A stretch of 64,000 nt of DNA from Limimaricola cinnabarinus (GTDB lineage: Bacteria; Pseudomonadota; Alphaproteobacteria; Rhodobacterales; Rhodobacteraceae), in the NCBI RefSeq assembly GCF_002723615.1, contig NZ_KZ304952.1, positions 186,001-250,000 of the forward strand, given 5' to 3'. Within the stretch, counting starts at the first letter, position 1, and every line of letters starts with the position of its first letter. Positions 18,340-26,826 of this stretch are shown piece after piece. The notes under the pieces are model-generated. The model saw only the letters and a program-made list of their open reading frames with translations, did no database searches and was not told the DNA's origin. The position numbers were made by a program, and so were the translations under genes.

Positions 18340-19231
18340 GCGCCCCGCCCCGAGGACAGGCCCCGGGCCGCGCGGCGGGCCATGTGCCCAGCGCGGCGAT
18401 CTCGTAGCCCTCGGGATAGCCCGCCCGCCACCGGGCCGTGACCAGCCGCGGCCGTCTGCGGCGGGGCAGCGCGCGCAGCACCAGACGCCGCAGCCGCATG
18501 GCCGCCGGAACGCCGATGCGCAGCGCCCGGGGCGGATGCGGCAGGCCCATCGCCTCGCGCAGCGGTGGATCGAGCAGCGCCAGCACCACCGGGCGGCCCG
18601 GCCCGAACAGCCCACGCGGCAGGTAGAAGCCCAGCAGCAGGTCGAGCGTGGCCTGCGCCACCTCCCGGTTGCTCGGCGCGAAGCGGCGGCGCTCTCGTTC
18701 GGCGCGGGCGTTGAAGGCCGCGAACCCGGCGAGATCGGCGGGGATGTCGCGGATGCCCAACCTTTCGCCCAGCGCGCGGTAGTAGTTGGTCCAGGCCCGT
18801 TGCTCATGCGGGGTCATGGCGCGGCGGCCGAAGCGGTCGAGCCAGCGGATCGGCTCCAGCACGAAGGTGCCCAGCACATAGATCATGTCGTCATTGGCGA
18901 TCCGGTAATGCCCGTGCATCTCGTTGATCCGCGAGATCGCCGCGCGGCCCCGCGCGCTGTCGAGCCCGTTTTCCAGCGGCTCCGAGAGCAGCAGCTCCGT
19001 GTCGTCGTAGCGCTTGGCCGGTCGCGCGGCGAACTCGCCCGTGCGCGCCAGCAGCGAGGAGATCGAAGGCATCGCATAGGTGCGAAACAGCGCCAGTTCG
19101 AGCGCGCGCTCGATATCCCACGAAAAGGCATGGGTGGTCAGCAGCCGGGCGATCTGTTCGAAATCGGCTTCGGCGCAAAGCGCAGAGATCCGGTCCTCGG
19201 GGCGGGCTGAGAACATCCTGTCAAACTCCAT
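18305..19231 (-). CDS. MpaB/DUF2236-family oxygenase-like protein
   Basis: 308 residues from the ATG at 19231, chosen for the AAGGGGG nine bases upstream; longer in-frame starts run through low-complexity sequence. The segments INEMHGHYRIANDDMIYVLG and EPIRWLDRFGRRAMTPHEQR fit the DUF2236 (MpaB/latex-clearing-like) family, whose characterised relatives bind heme and act as oxygenases. The activity here is unknown. The C-terminal end after about residue 280 is basic and Pro/Gly-rich and overlaps the LysR gene. Confidence 0.65.
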   Translation of the reverse strand: MEFDRMFSARPEDRISALCAEADFEQIARLLTTHAFSWDIERALELALFRTYAMPSISSLLARTGEFAARPAKRYDDTELLLSEPLENGLDSARGRAAISRINEMHGHYRIANDDMIYVLGTFVLEPIRWLDRFGRRAMTPHEQRAWTNYYRALGERLGIRDIPADLAGFAAFNARAERERRRFAPSNREVAQATLDLLLGFYLPRGLFGPGRPVVLALLDPPLREAMGLPHPPRALRIGVPAAMRLRRLVLRALPRRRRPRLVTARWRAGYPEGYEIAALGTWPAARPGACPRGGALSREGRGSAAR

Positions 19232-19877
19232 GCCACCGCGCCCCCTTCGGGGCGCCACGGGGTGGGGTTGCAATATCATGCCATGGCGGGGCCGCCCAGC
19301 GCGCGACACGATACCGCGCATGGCCGCGCCATAGCCTGCCGCGAAGAGACCGCGCCGATACGCCCGAGCGGCCCTGACGGGCGCCCGACGGGGGGGCGAC
19401 GGGGGGGCGGCGGGGGGGCGGCGGGGGGCCGTCCTGCCCCCTGCCCCGATGGCGGTCGGCGCGAATGCACGGCACATGCAGGGCCGAAGACGCCGGACCG
19501 GAGGCGGATGGAAACAATATCTCCACCCGGCGTTGACAGCCTTACGTGGCGTAACTACGCTCCATCACAAGCGGGTTGTTTCGTGGTTGACGAGTGTCCG
19601 CCGTGGTCTTGCGGCATTGCAGGTTTGCTCTTTCTGGAGGGATGAACCTCAGCCCGGCGGTCGGTTGCATTGCCACCGGCCGCCCCCGGCCTCATCCCGG
19701 ATCTCCCCTCTCGCCATGCCACCCTCCCCCGGCGAGCCACCCGACATGTCTCGGCCCCGGTCGGGCGCCACGCCGTGGCGTGCCGGATCACGACAGGGTT
19801 CGCGCCCGTCGCTTCGCTTGCGGACAGGCTCCGCAGCGGCGGCAAGGGGGCGGCCATATCCAAGGGGGGAGCCGAAG
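19232..19877. other. Long intergenic region without a supported gene
   Basis: 646 bases between the MpaB-like and RTX-like genes. It holds the G-rich 11-bp tandem repeat at 19386-19428 and a moderately AT-rich segment (about 19510-19640) with TTGACA at 19533. A small inverted repeat TTACG-TGG-CGTAA lies at 19542-19554. An open frame at 19642 has GGAGGG directly abutting its ATG and a Pro/Arg-rich product with no family resemblance; it is not called as a gene. Confidence 0.6.
19386..19428 (+). repeat. 11-bp tandem repeat, four units, G-quadruplex-like
   Basis: Four consecutive units: CGACGGGGGGG twice, then CGGCGGGGGGG and CGGCGGGGGG. This gives G-runs of 7, 7, 7 and 6 spaced exactly 11 bases apart on the plus strand. 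Such a tract can form a G-quadruplex and is prone to slippage. It sits about 155 bases upstream of the start of the MpaB-like gene. Confidence 0.85.
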
Positions 19878-20434
19878 ATGCCAACGATCTCCATGACAGC
19901 TGAGAACACCGCCGAGAAGCTGAGTTTCCATACGGGGGAAAAGCCGTTTTCACGGTGAACCTCTCGGAGCCGGCCACCGAAGTGATTCAGGTCTCCTGTC
20001 GCACCATCGGCGGCGGCGATGATGCGCTGAGCGGCGGCGCGGGCCGCGACACGCTCAAGGGCGGCAAGGGCGGCGACGAGATCACCGGCGGGCGCGCGGG
20101 CGATACGATGGTCGGTGGCGGCGGTGCCGACCAGTTCATCTTCGGCGCGCGCGACGCCGGGGCGGGTCGGCGCAAGCAGGACGTGGTCAGGGATTTCGAC
20201 CGCTCCGAGGGCGACAAGATCGACCTGTCCGACATCGACGGCAACAGTCACGGCGGCGGCAACCAGAAGCTCGACTGGATCGGCCGGAACGCCGATTTCA
20301 CCGAAGCCGGCCAGGTCCGCTTCGACAGCGCCCGCGGGCGGCCCGAGATCAATACGGACAATGACGCGCGCGCGGAGATGCGGATCGTGCTCAATGGCGT
20401 CGACGCCTTCGGCGCCCAGGACCTCCTGCTTTGA
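19878..20434 (+). pseudogene. RTX/hemolysin-type calcium-binding protein gene with a frameshift
   Basis: An ATG at 19878 with AAGGGGGGAG upstream encodes MPTISMTAENTAEKLSFHTG and 6 more residues before TGA at 19956. In another frame, from a GTG at 19955, a 159-residue sequence carries RTX nonapeptides (GGDDALSGGAGRDTLKGG, GGDEITGGRAGDTMVGG) and a serralysin-C-terminus-like segment (GADQFIFG, DVVRDFDRSEGDKIDLSD). A one-base change in the TTTT run at 19947-19950 would join both parts, so this looks like one small secreted calcium-binding protein interrupted by a frameshift (or a sequencing error). Alternatively translation starts at the GTG. A strong hairpin terminator follows. Confidence 0.6.
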
Positions 20435-20456
20435 GGCATGGCGCGGGCCGGAATCG

Positions 20457-20490
20457 CCCTCCCCCGTGATCGCGGCATCGCGGGGGAGGG
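20457..20490. terminator. Bidirectional hairpin terminator
   Basis: A perfect 10-bp stem (CCCTCCCCCG at 20457-20466 with CGGGGGAGGG at 20481-20490) and a 14-base loop lie between the convergent RTX-like and glycerate kinase genes. The following plus-strand bases are TGTCTTTGG, a weak T-tract. Confidence 0.65.
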
Positions 20491-20499
20491 TGTCTTTGG

Positions 20500-21765
20500 T
20501 CACTCGGGCAGGATCAGCACCGCCCGGAAGTCATTCACATTGGTCAGGGTCGGGCCGGTGACCACTTGCCCGCCGACCCGCCCGAAGAAGCCATGCGCGT
20601 CGTTCTCGGCCAGCGCCCGCGCCGCCGCTTCGCCGGTCGGGGTGCCGGGCCCGGCATAGGCCCCGGCGATCTCGTCCGCGCCGTCCACGCCATCCGTGTC
20701 GCAGGCCAGAAGGTGAATGCGCGGATCGCCCGCAAGCGCGCAGGCGGCGGCAAGGACGAATTCGGCATTCGGCCCGCCGCGCCCCTGCCCGCGGCGGGTC
20801 ACCGTGCATTCGCCGCCCGAGAGCAGCAGCACCGGCGCCGCCCCCGGCGCGAGGCTCTGCGCGATCTCGCGCGCGGTGCGCGCCTGCGCCACCGCCAGCT
20901 CGCGCGCCTCGCCCTCGATCGCGTCGCCGAGCATCCGCACCTCGCAGCCCGCCGCGCGGGCGATCTCGGCGGCGGTGTCGAGCGACTGGGCGGGAGCGGC
21001 GATGATCCGCGTCTCGGCATGGGCGAGGCGCGGATCATCCGGGGCCACCCCGGCGGGTGCCGCGGCAAGCGCGGCGCGCACCGCATCGGGCAGCTCGATC
21101 GACCAGCGGTCGATGATCTCGAGCGCCTGCGCCGGCGTGCTGGTATCGCCCACGGTCGGGCCGGAGGCGATCTCGGACGGATCGTCGCCCGGCACGTCCG
21201 AGATCACCAGCGTCAACAGCCGCGCCGGGGCGCAGGCCGCGCCGAGCCGCCCGCCCTTCACGCGGCTGAGCTGCTTGCGCACCACGTTCATCGCCGAGAT
21301 CGGCGCGCCCGAGGCCAGAAGTGCGGCGTTGACCGCCCTCTTGTCCTCGAGCGTCAGCCCCTCGATCGGCGCGCATAAGAGCGCCGAGCCGCCGCCCGAG
21401 ATCAGCGCCAGCACGGTATCGTCCGGGCCGAGCCCCTCGACGAGGTCCAGGAGCCGCGCCGTCGCCTCGAGCCCGGCGCGGTCCGGCACCGGATGCGCCG
21501 CCTCGACGATCTCGATGCCCGCGCAGGGGCGCGCATAGCCATAGCGCGTCAGCACCAGCCCCTCGCAGGGGCCCCAAGCCGCCTCGACCGCCTCGGCCAT
21601 GCGCGCGCTGGCCTTGCCCGCGCCGATCACCACCAGCCGCCCCTCGGGCCGGGGCGGCAGATGCGCGGCCAGAACCTGCATCGGATCGGCGCGCGCGACG
21701 GCGGCTTCGAACAGCGCTTCGAGAAAGCCGCGCGGGTCAGCCGCGGGCGGGGGAACGGATGTCAT
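20500..21765 (-). CDS. Glycerate 2-kinase / MOFRL-family (TtuD-like)
   Basis: 421 residues from the ATG at 21765, which has a perfect AGGAGGT site upstream. Family marks include VVIGAGKASARMAEAVE near the start, LISGGGSALLCAP, VISDVPGDDPSEIASGPT and the C-terminal MOFRL motifs LLLSGGECTVT and GGPNAEFVL. Long annotated as hydroxypyruvate reductase (ttuD), these enzymes are glycerate 2-kinases feeding glycerate to 2-phosphoglycerate. Divergent from the truncated LacI gene. Confidence 0.88.
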   Translation of the reverse strand: MTSVPPPAADPRGFLEALFEAAVARADPMQVLAAHLPPRPEGRLVVIGAGKASARMAEAVEAAWGPCEGLVLTRYGYARPCAGIEIVEAAHPVPDRAGLEATARLLDLVEGLGPDDTVLALISGGGSALLCAPIEGLTLEDKRAVNAALLASGAPISAMNVVRKQLSRVKGGRLGAACAPARLLTLVISDVPGDDPSEIASGPTVGDTSTPAQALEIIDRWSIELPDAVRAALAAAPAGVAPDDPRLAHAETRIIAAPAQSLDTAAEIARAAGCEVRMLGDAIEGEARELAVAQARTAREIAQSLAPGAAPVLLLSGGECTVTRRGQGRGGPNAEFVLAAACALAGDPRIHLLACDTDGVDGADEIAGAYAGPGTPTGEAAARALAENDAHGFFGRVGGQVVTGPTLTNVNDFRAVLILPE

Positions 21766-21834
21766 CGGGGCACCTCCTGGCCGACGAGGCCGACCGCCGC
21801 CGCGGCGGCCGGGCATTGCGCCGGGGGGATACAA

Positions 21835-21844
21835 CGATATATCG
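21835..21844. promoter_or_regulatory. Palindrome CGATATATCG between divergent genes
   Basis: A perfect 10-bp palindrome in the short gap between the glycerate kinase and LacI-like genes, in locally AT-rich sequence. LacI-type regulators usually bind palindromes beside their own gene, so it is a candidate operator, or simply part of a -10 promoter element. Confidence 0.35.
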
Positions 21845-21851
21845 AAACCGA

Positions 21852-22382
21852 ATGAAAGAGACGCCCCGCGCGGCGGAACGGTGTGTCATGGCCCCAAGAC
21901 CCAAGCTCGGCACCCTCTCGGCGCAGGCCGGCGTCTCCACCGCCACCGTGGGCCGGGTGCTGCGCGGCACCGGCCGGATCCCGGAGCGGACACGCGCGCG
22001 GGTGATCGCGGCGGCCGAGGCGGTGAACTCCCTGCCCGACCGGCGCGCGGCAGGGCTGCGCTCTGGCGAGAACCGCGAGATCGGGATGGTGCCGCACCCC
22101 CTCGCCAACCCGCTTGACGCCGGGCTGGTGAGCGGCGTCAGCGACCGGCTGGAGCGGGCGGGCCATCTCGTCTGCGTGCTCGATGCGCGCGACGATGCCG
22201 CGCCGCCCAGCACCCTTTTCGTCGCGCCCCACGATCTCGGCCAGGCCCTGGCCGAACGCCTGCTCGCCCGCCGCGCCGCCCCTTCGGCCCCGCCCGTCAC
22301 GCTCGAGATCGAGGCGCGGCTGGTGCTGCGCGAGACCACCGCCCCACCCCTTCCTGCCTCTATCCCCGGAGACCGCCCATGA
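21852..22382 (+). pseudogene. LacI-family regulator with most of the sensor domain deleted
   Basis: 176 residues against about 340 for the family. The N-terminal HTH and hinge are intact (LSAQAGVSTATVGRVLRGTG, RAAGLRSGENREIG), as is the start of the sugar-binding domain through AGHLVCVLDARDD. The frame then jumps to the family's C-terminal elements (TLFVAPHDLGQALAERLL, VTLEIEARLVLRET). About 160-170 residues forming the ligand pocket are missing in frame, with the junction near 22190-22205. It could still bind DNA but not sense a sugar. Starts at 21852 or 21888 are both possible. The stop overlaps the epimerase start (ATGA). Confidence 0.65.
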
Positions 22383-23593
22383 CCCCAACCGCCCGCTGGA
22401 CCGACCTGCCCGAGCATCGCCGCTGGCTCGCGCGCGAGGCCGATGACCTGCTGCGCCTGTTCGAGGCCGAAAGCCTCGATCCCGATGGCGGCTTCTTTGC
22501 GCTCGACGCAGAAGGCCGCGCGCTGCGCGACGCGCCGCTGCGCGAGATCCACGCCACGGCCCGCATGGTGCATTGCTACGCCATCGCCGCGCTGATGGGC
22601 CGCCCCGGCGCGATGGAGATCGTCGATCACGGCATGCGCTTTTTGTGGGAGCGCCACCGCCAGCCCGGCGGCGGCTATGCCTGGGGCGTGACCGCCAGCG
22701 AGACGCCGGACCCGCGGCTGACCGGCTATGGCCACGCCTTCGTGCTGCTCGCCGCAAGCAGCGCCGAGATGGCCGGGCATCCGCAGGCGCGGCGGATGAT
22801 CGACGACGTGACAGAGGTGCTCCGCGCGCGGTTCTGGGAGGAGGCGCCCGGCGCGATCCGCGAGGGCTTCGATGCCGACTGGACCGAGACCGAGGCCTAC
22901 CGGGGCCAGAACTGCAACATGCACCTGACCGAGGCGCTGATGGCCGCGCATGAGGCCACGGGCGATGCGCGGCATCTCGAAATGGCCGAGCGGATCGCCG
23001 ATCTGATCGTCAACCGCCGCGCGCGCGAGAATGGCTGGCGGCTGGCCGAGCATTTCCACCCCGACTGGAGCGTGAACCCTGAGTACGAGGGCGACCCGAT
23101 GTTCCGCCCGGCGGGGCTGACGCCGGGCCATGGCTTCGAATGGGCGCGGCTCTTGGTGCAGCTTTACGAGACGGGGGGCCGGCGGCTCGGCTGGGCGCCG
23201 GGGGCCGCGCGCGCGCTGTTCGACCGCGCCGCCGCCGATGGCTGGGACGAGGCGCGCGGCGGGCTTTACTACACGCTGGGCTGGGACGATCGCCCGGCCA
23301 TCGCCGAGCGCTACTGGTGGCCCATCTGCGAGGCGATCGGGGCCGCGCATGCGCTGACCACGCTGCAGGAGGATGCGGTGCTGGAAAGCTGGTATCGCCG
23401 GTTCTGGGATTTTGCCGCCACGCGGCTGATCGACCGCGACCATGGCGGCTGGCATCCGCAGATCGACGCGGAGGGGCGCCCGTCGAGCGATCCCTTCTTC
23501 GGCAAGCCCGACATCTACCACGCGCTGCAGGCCTGCCTGATCCCGCTGCATCCCTGCACCGGCAGCCTTGCCGCGCTGTTGCGGGGGCGCTGA
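22379..23593 (+). CDS. AGE-family sugar isomerase/epimerase (mannose isomerase-like)
   Basis: 404 residues of the N-acylglucosamine 2-epimerase (alpha/alpha-barrel) family. Conserved elements include EIHATARMVHCYAIA, LTGYGHAFVLLA, NMHLTEALMAAHEATGD, PGHGFEWARLL, RYWWPICEAIGA and GKPDIYHALQACLIPL, with the His residues that act in aldose-ketose isomerisation. It most resembles D-mannose/sulfoquinovose isomerases that interconvert an aldose and a ketose. The start is coupled to the LacI-like frame by ATGA. The sugar is not defined by the sequence. Confidence 0.85.
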   Translation: MTPTARWTDLPEHRRWLAREADDLLRLFEAESLDPDGGFFALDAEGRALRDAPLREIHATARMVHCYAIAALMGRPGAMEIVDHGMRFLWERHRQPGGGYAWGVTASETPDPRLTGYGHAFVLLAASSAEMAGHPQARRMIDDVTEVLRARFWEEAPGAIREGFDADWTETEAYRGQNCNMHLTEALMAAHEATGDARHLEMAERIADLIVNRRARENGWRLAEHFHPDWSVNPEYEGDPMFRPAGLTPGHGFEWARLLVQLYETGGRRLGWAPGAARALFDRAAADGWDEARGGLYYTLGWDDRPAIAERYWWPICEAIGAAHALTTLQEDAVLESWYRRFWDFAATRLIDRDHGGWHPQIDAEGRPSSDPFFGKPDIYHALQACLIPLHPCTGSLAALLRGR

Positions 23594-23620
23594 GCCTCCC
23601 GCCTGCGGGGCTTCGAAAAC

Positions 23621-23656
23621 CGGCCCGGCGGCGCGCGATCCGGTGCCGCCGGGCCG
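23621..23656 (-). terminator. Terminator of the proXWV-type operon
   Basis: A perfect 12-bp stem (23621-23632 with 23645-23656) and 12-base loop, followed on the minus strand by GTTTTCG. It lies between the convergent epimerase and transporter ATPase genes, six bases past the latter's stop. Confidence 0.7.
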
Positions 23657-23661
23657 AAAGG

Positions 23662-24714
23662 TCAGGAGGCGAGCGCCTCCTCGCCGCGCGAGGTCGGCAC
23701 CAGAGCGCGCACCAGGTCGCGCATGTGCAGCACGCCGACCTGGCGGCCGTCGCGCATCACGCGGTAGTGCTTGTTGGTGTCGCCCTCGGCCATCGAGATC
23801 ACCGATTCCAGCGTGTCGTCGTGATCGACCTCGCCGTCGAGCCCTTCGACGGGCTCTTCGGTCTTCTCCATCACCGAGCGGGTGCGCAGCACGCGGGCGC
23901 GGTTGATGTCGCCCACGAAGTCCTCGATGTAGGGGTCGGCCGGGTTCAGCAGGATGTGCTGCGGCTCGCCCTGCTGCACCACGAAGCCGTCCTTCAGGAT
24001 CACCAGGTGATCGGCCAGCTTCAGCGCCTCGTCGAGATCGTGGGTGATGAAGACGATGGTCTTGTGCAGCTCCGCCTGCAGGTCGATCAGCAGGTTCTGC
24101 ATGTCGGTGCGGATGAGCGGGTCGAGCGCCGAGAAGGCCTCGTCCATCAGCATGATGTCCGAGTTCGAGGTCAGCGCGCGGGCGATGCCGACGCGCTGCT
24201 GCATCCCGCCCGAAAGCTGGTGCGGATACTGGTCGCCCAGACCCTGCAGCCCGACCCGGTCGAGCCACTTGGTCGCCTCGTCGGCATAGGCGCGCGTCTT
24301 CTTGCCCTCGATCGAGGGCGCGAGCCCGGTGTTTTCCAGAACCGTGCGGTGCGGCAGCAGCGCGAATTTCTGGAACACCATCGACATGCGGTGCTGGCGC
24401 AGGTCGCGCAGCTGGCGCGGGTTGTAGTCGAGGATGTTCTCGCCATCGACCAGCACCTCGCCCGCCGTGGGCTCGATCAGCCGGTTGAGATGGCGGATCA
24501 GCGTCGACTTGCCCGAGCCCGACAGCCCCATGATCACCGTCGTCCTGCCCGCGGGCATGTCCACGTTGATGTCGTTGAGGCCGAGCACGTGGTTTTCCTG
24601 CTCCAGCAGGTCGGCCTTGCTCATCCCCTCATGGACATGGGCGAGCGCCGTCTCGGGCGCCTCGCCGAAGATCTTGTAGAGCTTGCGGATCGAGATCTTG
24701 ATATCGTCGGTCAT
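23662..24714 (-). CDS. proV: Glycine betaine/choline-type ABC transporter ATPase
   Basis: 350 residues. Walker A (MGLSGSGKSTLIRHL), signature LSGGMQQRVGIARAL, Walker B (DIMLMDEAFSALDPL) and a C-terminal CBS-like region (MRDGRQVGVLHMRDLVRAL) define the ProV/OpuAA class, whose CBS part can sense ionic strength or nucleotides. It powers uptake of a quaternary amine through the permease encoded next to it. The GAGGAG ribosome site overlaps the end of the permease gene. Relatives include choline and trimethylamine N-oxide transporters, so the substrate is not settled. Confidence 0.9.
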   Translation of the reverse strand: MTDDIKISIRKLYKIFGEAPETALAHVHEGMSKADLLEQENHVLGLNDINVDMPAGRTTVIMGLSGSGKSTLIRHLNRLIEPTAGEVLVDGENILDYNPRQLRDLRQHRMSMVFQKFALLPHRTVLENTGLAPSIEGKKTRAYADEATKWLDRVGLQGLGDQYPHQLSGGMQQRVGIARALTSNSDIMLMDEAFSALDPLIRTDMQNLLIDLQAELHKTIVFITHDLDEALKLADHLVILKDGFVVQQGEPQHILLNPADPYIEDFVGDINRARVLRTRSVMEKTEEPVEGLDGEVDHDDTLESVISMAEGDTNKHYRVMRDGRQVGVLHMRDLVRALVPTSRGEEALAS

Positions 24715-24724
24715 GCGGCTCTCC

Positions 24725-25759
24725 TCAGTGCTGCGACGCGTTGATGCGGGCCAGGGCGGCCTTGGTCACCCGGTCGAGGATGATCGCCAGAAGCACGATG
24801 CCGAAGCCCGAGACGAGGCCCACGCCCAGCTCAAGGCTGCGGATGCCGCGCAGAACCAGAACGCCAAGACCCGGCGCCGAGACCAGCGAGGCGATGACGA
24901 CCATGGCGAGGCTCATCATGATGGTCTGGTTCACGCCCGCCATGATGTTCGGCAGCGCCAGCGGGATCTGCACGCCGAACAGCTTCTGCCGGTCGGTCAT
25001 GCCGAAGGCGTCGGCGGCCTCGATCACCTCCTTGTCGACCATGCGGATGCCCAGATCGGTCAGGCGGACCACCGGCACGATGGCGTAGAGGATGATCGCG
25101 ATGCCGTAGAGCTTGGGCTCGGTCACCGAGAACAGGAAGATGAGCGGAATGAGATAGACGAAGGGCGGCAGGGTCTGGAGCATGTCCAGCACCGGGATCA
25201 TCGCGCGCTGCACCCTGTCGTTGCGGGCCATGGCGATGCCGATGGGCACGCCCAGGAGCACGCATATGAAGGCGCAGACGAAGATGATCGCCAGGGTCTG
25301 CATGGTGTAGTCGTAATAGTCGATGAAGGCGAGAAAGGCGAAGGACAGCCCCACCAGCCCCGCCAGCTTGAGCGAGCGGCCGACGAGATAGGTGATGATC
25401 ATCAGGATCGGGATCATCAGCCACCACGGCGCCGCCTGCATGATCCACAGCGCGTTGGTCAGCGCCCAGCTCAGCGGCTGGGTCAGCGGATCGACCACCA
25501 CCTGCAGACCATCCTTGATGGCGAGAAAGCCGTTCTCCAGCCCGGAGGTCAGGTCGCGCGATTGCGGCATGGCCGGACAGGCGGCGTTGAGCGCATCGAG
25601 CGAGGGAAAGGGCGTGTCCCAGGCCGAGACCTCGGCCCCGGAGCCGCTCGTTTCGCTCAGAAGCGCATCCATCGACATGAGGCCGCCGCCGCCGGCGTCG
25701 TCGCCTCCGCACCATTCGCGCAGGCCCAGCCCGTCGAACACGAAATCATAGGTTGCCAT
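24725..25759 (-). CDS. proW: Glycine betaine/choline-type ABC transporter permease
   Basis: 344 residues. A hydrophilic N-terminal part of about 100 residues precedes the membrane domain, which has the EAA-like loop region EAADAFGMTDRQKLFGVQIP then LALPNIMAGVNQ typical of ProW/OpuAB. Inner-membrane component of the amine transporter with the genes at 23662 and 25861. A strong hairpin lies between it and the binding-protein gene upstream. Confidence 0.9.
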   Translation of the reverse strand: MATYDFVFDGLGLREWCGGDDAGGGGLMSMDALLSETSGSGAEVSAWDTPFPSLDALNAACPAMPQSRDLTSGLENGFLAIKDGLQVVVDPLTQPLSWALTNALWIMQAAPWWLMIPILMIITYLVGRSLKLAGLVGLSFAFLAFIDYYDYTMQTLAIIFVCAFICVLLGVPIGIAMARNDRVQRAMIPVLDMLQTLPPFVYLIPLIFLFSVTEPKLYGIAIILYAIVPVVRLTDLGIRMVDKEVIEAADAFGMTDRQKLFGVQIPLALPNIMAGVNQTIMMSLAMVVIASLVSAPGLGVLVLRGIRSLELGVGLVSGFGIVLLAIILDRVTKAALARINASQH

Positions 25760-25810
25760 TGAGGCTCTCCCCGGCGGGTTACCGCCTTGTTATTGCTTCA
25801 AAGAACATGA

Positions 25811-25836
25811 CAAGGGGCGGCTTTGGCCGCCCCTTG
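25811..25836 (-). promoter_or_regulatory. Intercistronic hairpin between binding-protein and permease genes
   Basis: A perfect 11-bp stem (CAAGGGGCGGC at 25811-25821 with GCCGCCCCTTG at 25826-25836) and a 4-base loop, 24 bases after the binding-protein stop. No T-run follows on the minus strand, so it looks like an mRNA-stabilising or attenuating hairpin rather than a full terminator. Such elements raise the amount of binding protein relative to the membrane parts. Confidence 0.65.
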
Positions 25837-25860
25837 AGGTGATCGGGTGCGATCCCGGTC

Positions 25861-26826
25861 TCAGTCGAGCAGCACCGAGAGCTTCTCGCGGGCCTCGTCG
25901 CTCAGCCACTCCGACCAGACGTCGGGGTTGTTCTTGAGGAAGTAGACCGCGGCCTCCTCGTTCGAAGCGCCGTTCTCCTCGGCCCAGGCGAGCAGGCTGC
26001 TCATGGTGTCGGTCTCGAAGGACAGCTTGCTCATCAGCTCGGCGATCTCCGGCTCGCGCTCGCGGAAATCGGTGGTGATCACGGTGTAGACCGGGGCCGC
26101 CGGGTAGGAGCTGACGCCGGGATTCTCGGCGTCCTTGTTGGCGTTGCGCGCATGCGCCTCGGCGTCGTACTCGCCGATCTTCACCTCGGTCATGTCGAAC
26201 TTGCCCAAGGGCACGGTCGGCCCCCAGTAATAGCCGAACCAGGGCTCTTCGCTCTGCACCGCCGAGGCCATGGAGGTGGCCAGCGTCTCGCCCGAGCCGT
26301 GGTTGAACACCTCGAGCCCCGAGCTTTCGAGGTCGAGCGCGCGGATCAGGTTGTCGTTGGTGACGCGGCAGCCCCAGCCATCGGGGCAGTTGTTGAAGCG
26401 CCCGTCGACCAGCTCGGGGTTGGCCATCACGCCTTCGATGGTGGTCAGCTCGGGATGCTCTTCGGCGAGATAGGTCGGAATCCACCAGCCCTCGACGCCG
26501 CCGGGCTCGAGCACCCGGCCCAGCTCCTCGACCTTGCCGGCCTCCTTCAGCTCCTTGTAGACATCGCCGGTGGAGTTGGTCCACATCTCGGTCAGGATGT
26601 CGGGCTCGCCGTTCTCGGCCACCGAGGTGACGGCCGGCACGGTGTCGGAGGGCACGGTCGCCACGTCGCAGCCATACCCTTGCTCCATCAGGAACTTGGC
26701 GACGGCGGTGACGATCTCGGAAGAGGCCCAGTTCATCTGGGTGATCGAGACCTCGCCGCAATCGGCGGCGGCGGCGCCCGGCAGGGCGATGGTCGCGAAC
26801 AGCGCGCCGAGTATCTTCTTCTTCAT
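25861..26826 (-). CDS. proX: Glycine betaine/choline-type periplasmic binding protein
   Basis: 321 residues from the ATG at 26826 (AGGAG upstream); it starts with a signal peptide MKKKILGALFATIALPGAAAA. The mature sequence (QMNWASSEIVTAVAKFLMEQ, DILTEMWTNSTGDVYKELKE) belongs to the OpuAC/ProX class. Aromatic residues such as those in GVEGWWIP and EPWFGYYWGP can form the cation-binding box for a quaternary amine. First gene of a proX-proW-proV order, the reverse of the enterobacterial operon and like choXWV/tmoXWV clusters, so choline or trimethylamine N-oxide are alternatives. Confidence 0.88.
   Translation of the reverse strand: MKKKILGALFATIALPGAAAADCGEVSITQMNWASSEIVTAVAKFLMEQGYGCDVATVPSDTVPAVTSVAENGEPDILTEMWTNSTGDVYKELKEAGKVEELGRVLEPGGVEGWWIPTYLAEEHPELTTIEGVMANPELVDGRFNNCPDGWGCRVTNDNLIRALDLESSGLEVFNHGSGETLATSMASAVQSEEPWFGYYWGPTVPLGKFDMTEVKIGEYDAEAHARNANKDAENPGVSSYPAAPVYTVITTDFREREPEIAELMSKLSFETDTMSSLLAWAEENGASNEEAAVYFLKNNPDVWSEWLSDEAREKLSVLLD

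Noticed and set aside
17104-18807. Upstream continuation of the dehydratase reading frame
   Set aside because: It runs antisense through the LysR gene and lacks family resemblance; the dehydratase start at 17103 is fixed by its N-terminal family sequence.
19386-19428. Regularly spaced repeat considered as a CRISPR-like array
   Set aside because: The units are contiguous 11-mers with no spacers, and no cas gene is present in the window.
19920-19955. HTGEKPF, the classic linker of C2H2 zinc fingers, in the N-terminal frame of the RTX-like gene
   Set aside because: There are no cysteine or histidine finger residues around it and the organism is bacterial; it is a chance match.
21824-21836. 13-base word GGGGGATACAACG shared with 58425-58437
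   Set aside because: Dozens of shared 13-mers are expected by chance in 64 kb, and the two contexts have nothing else in common.
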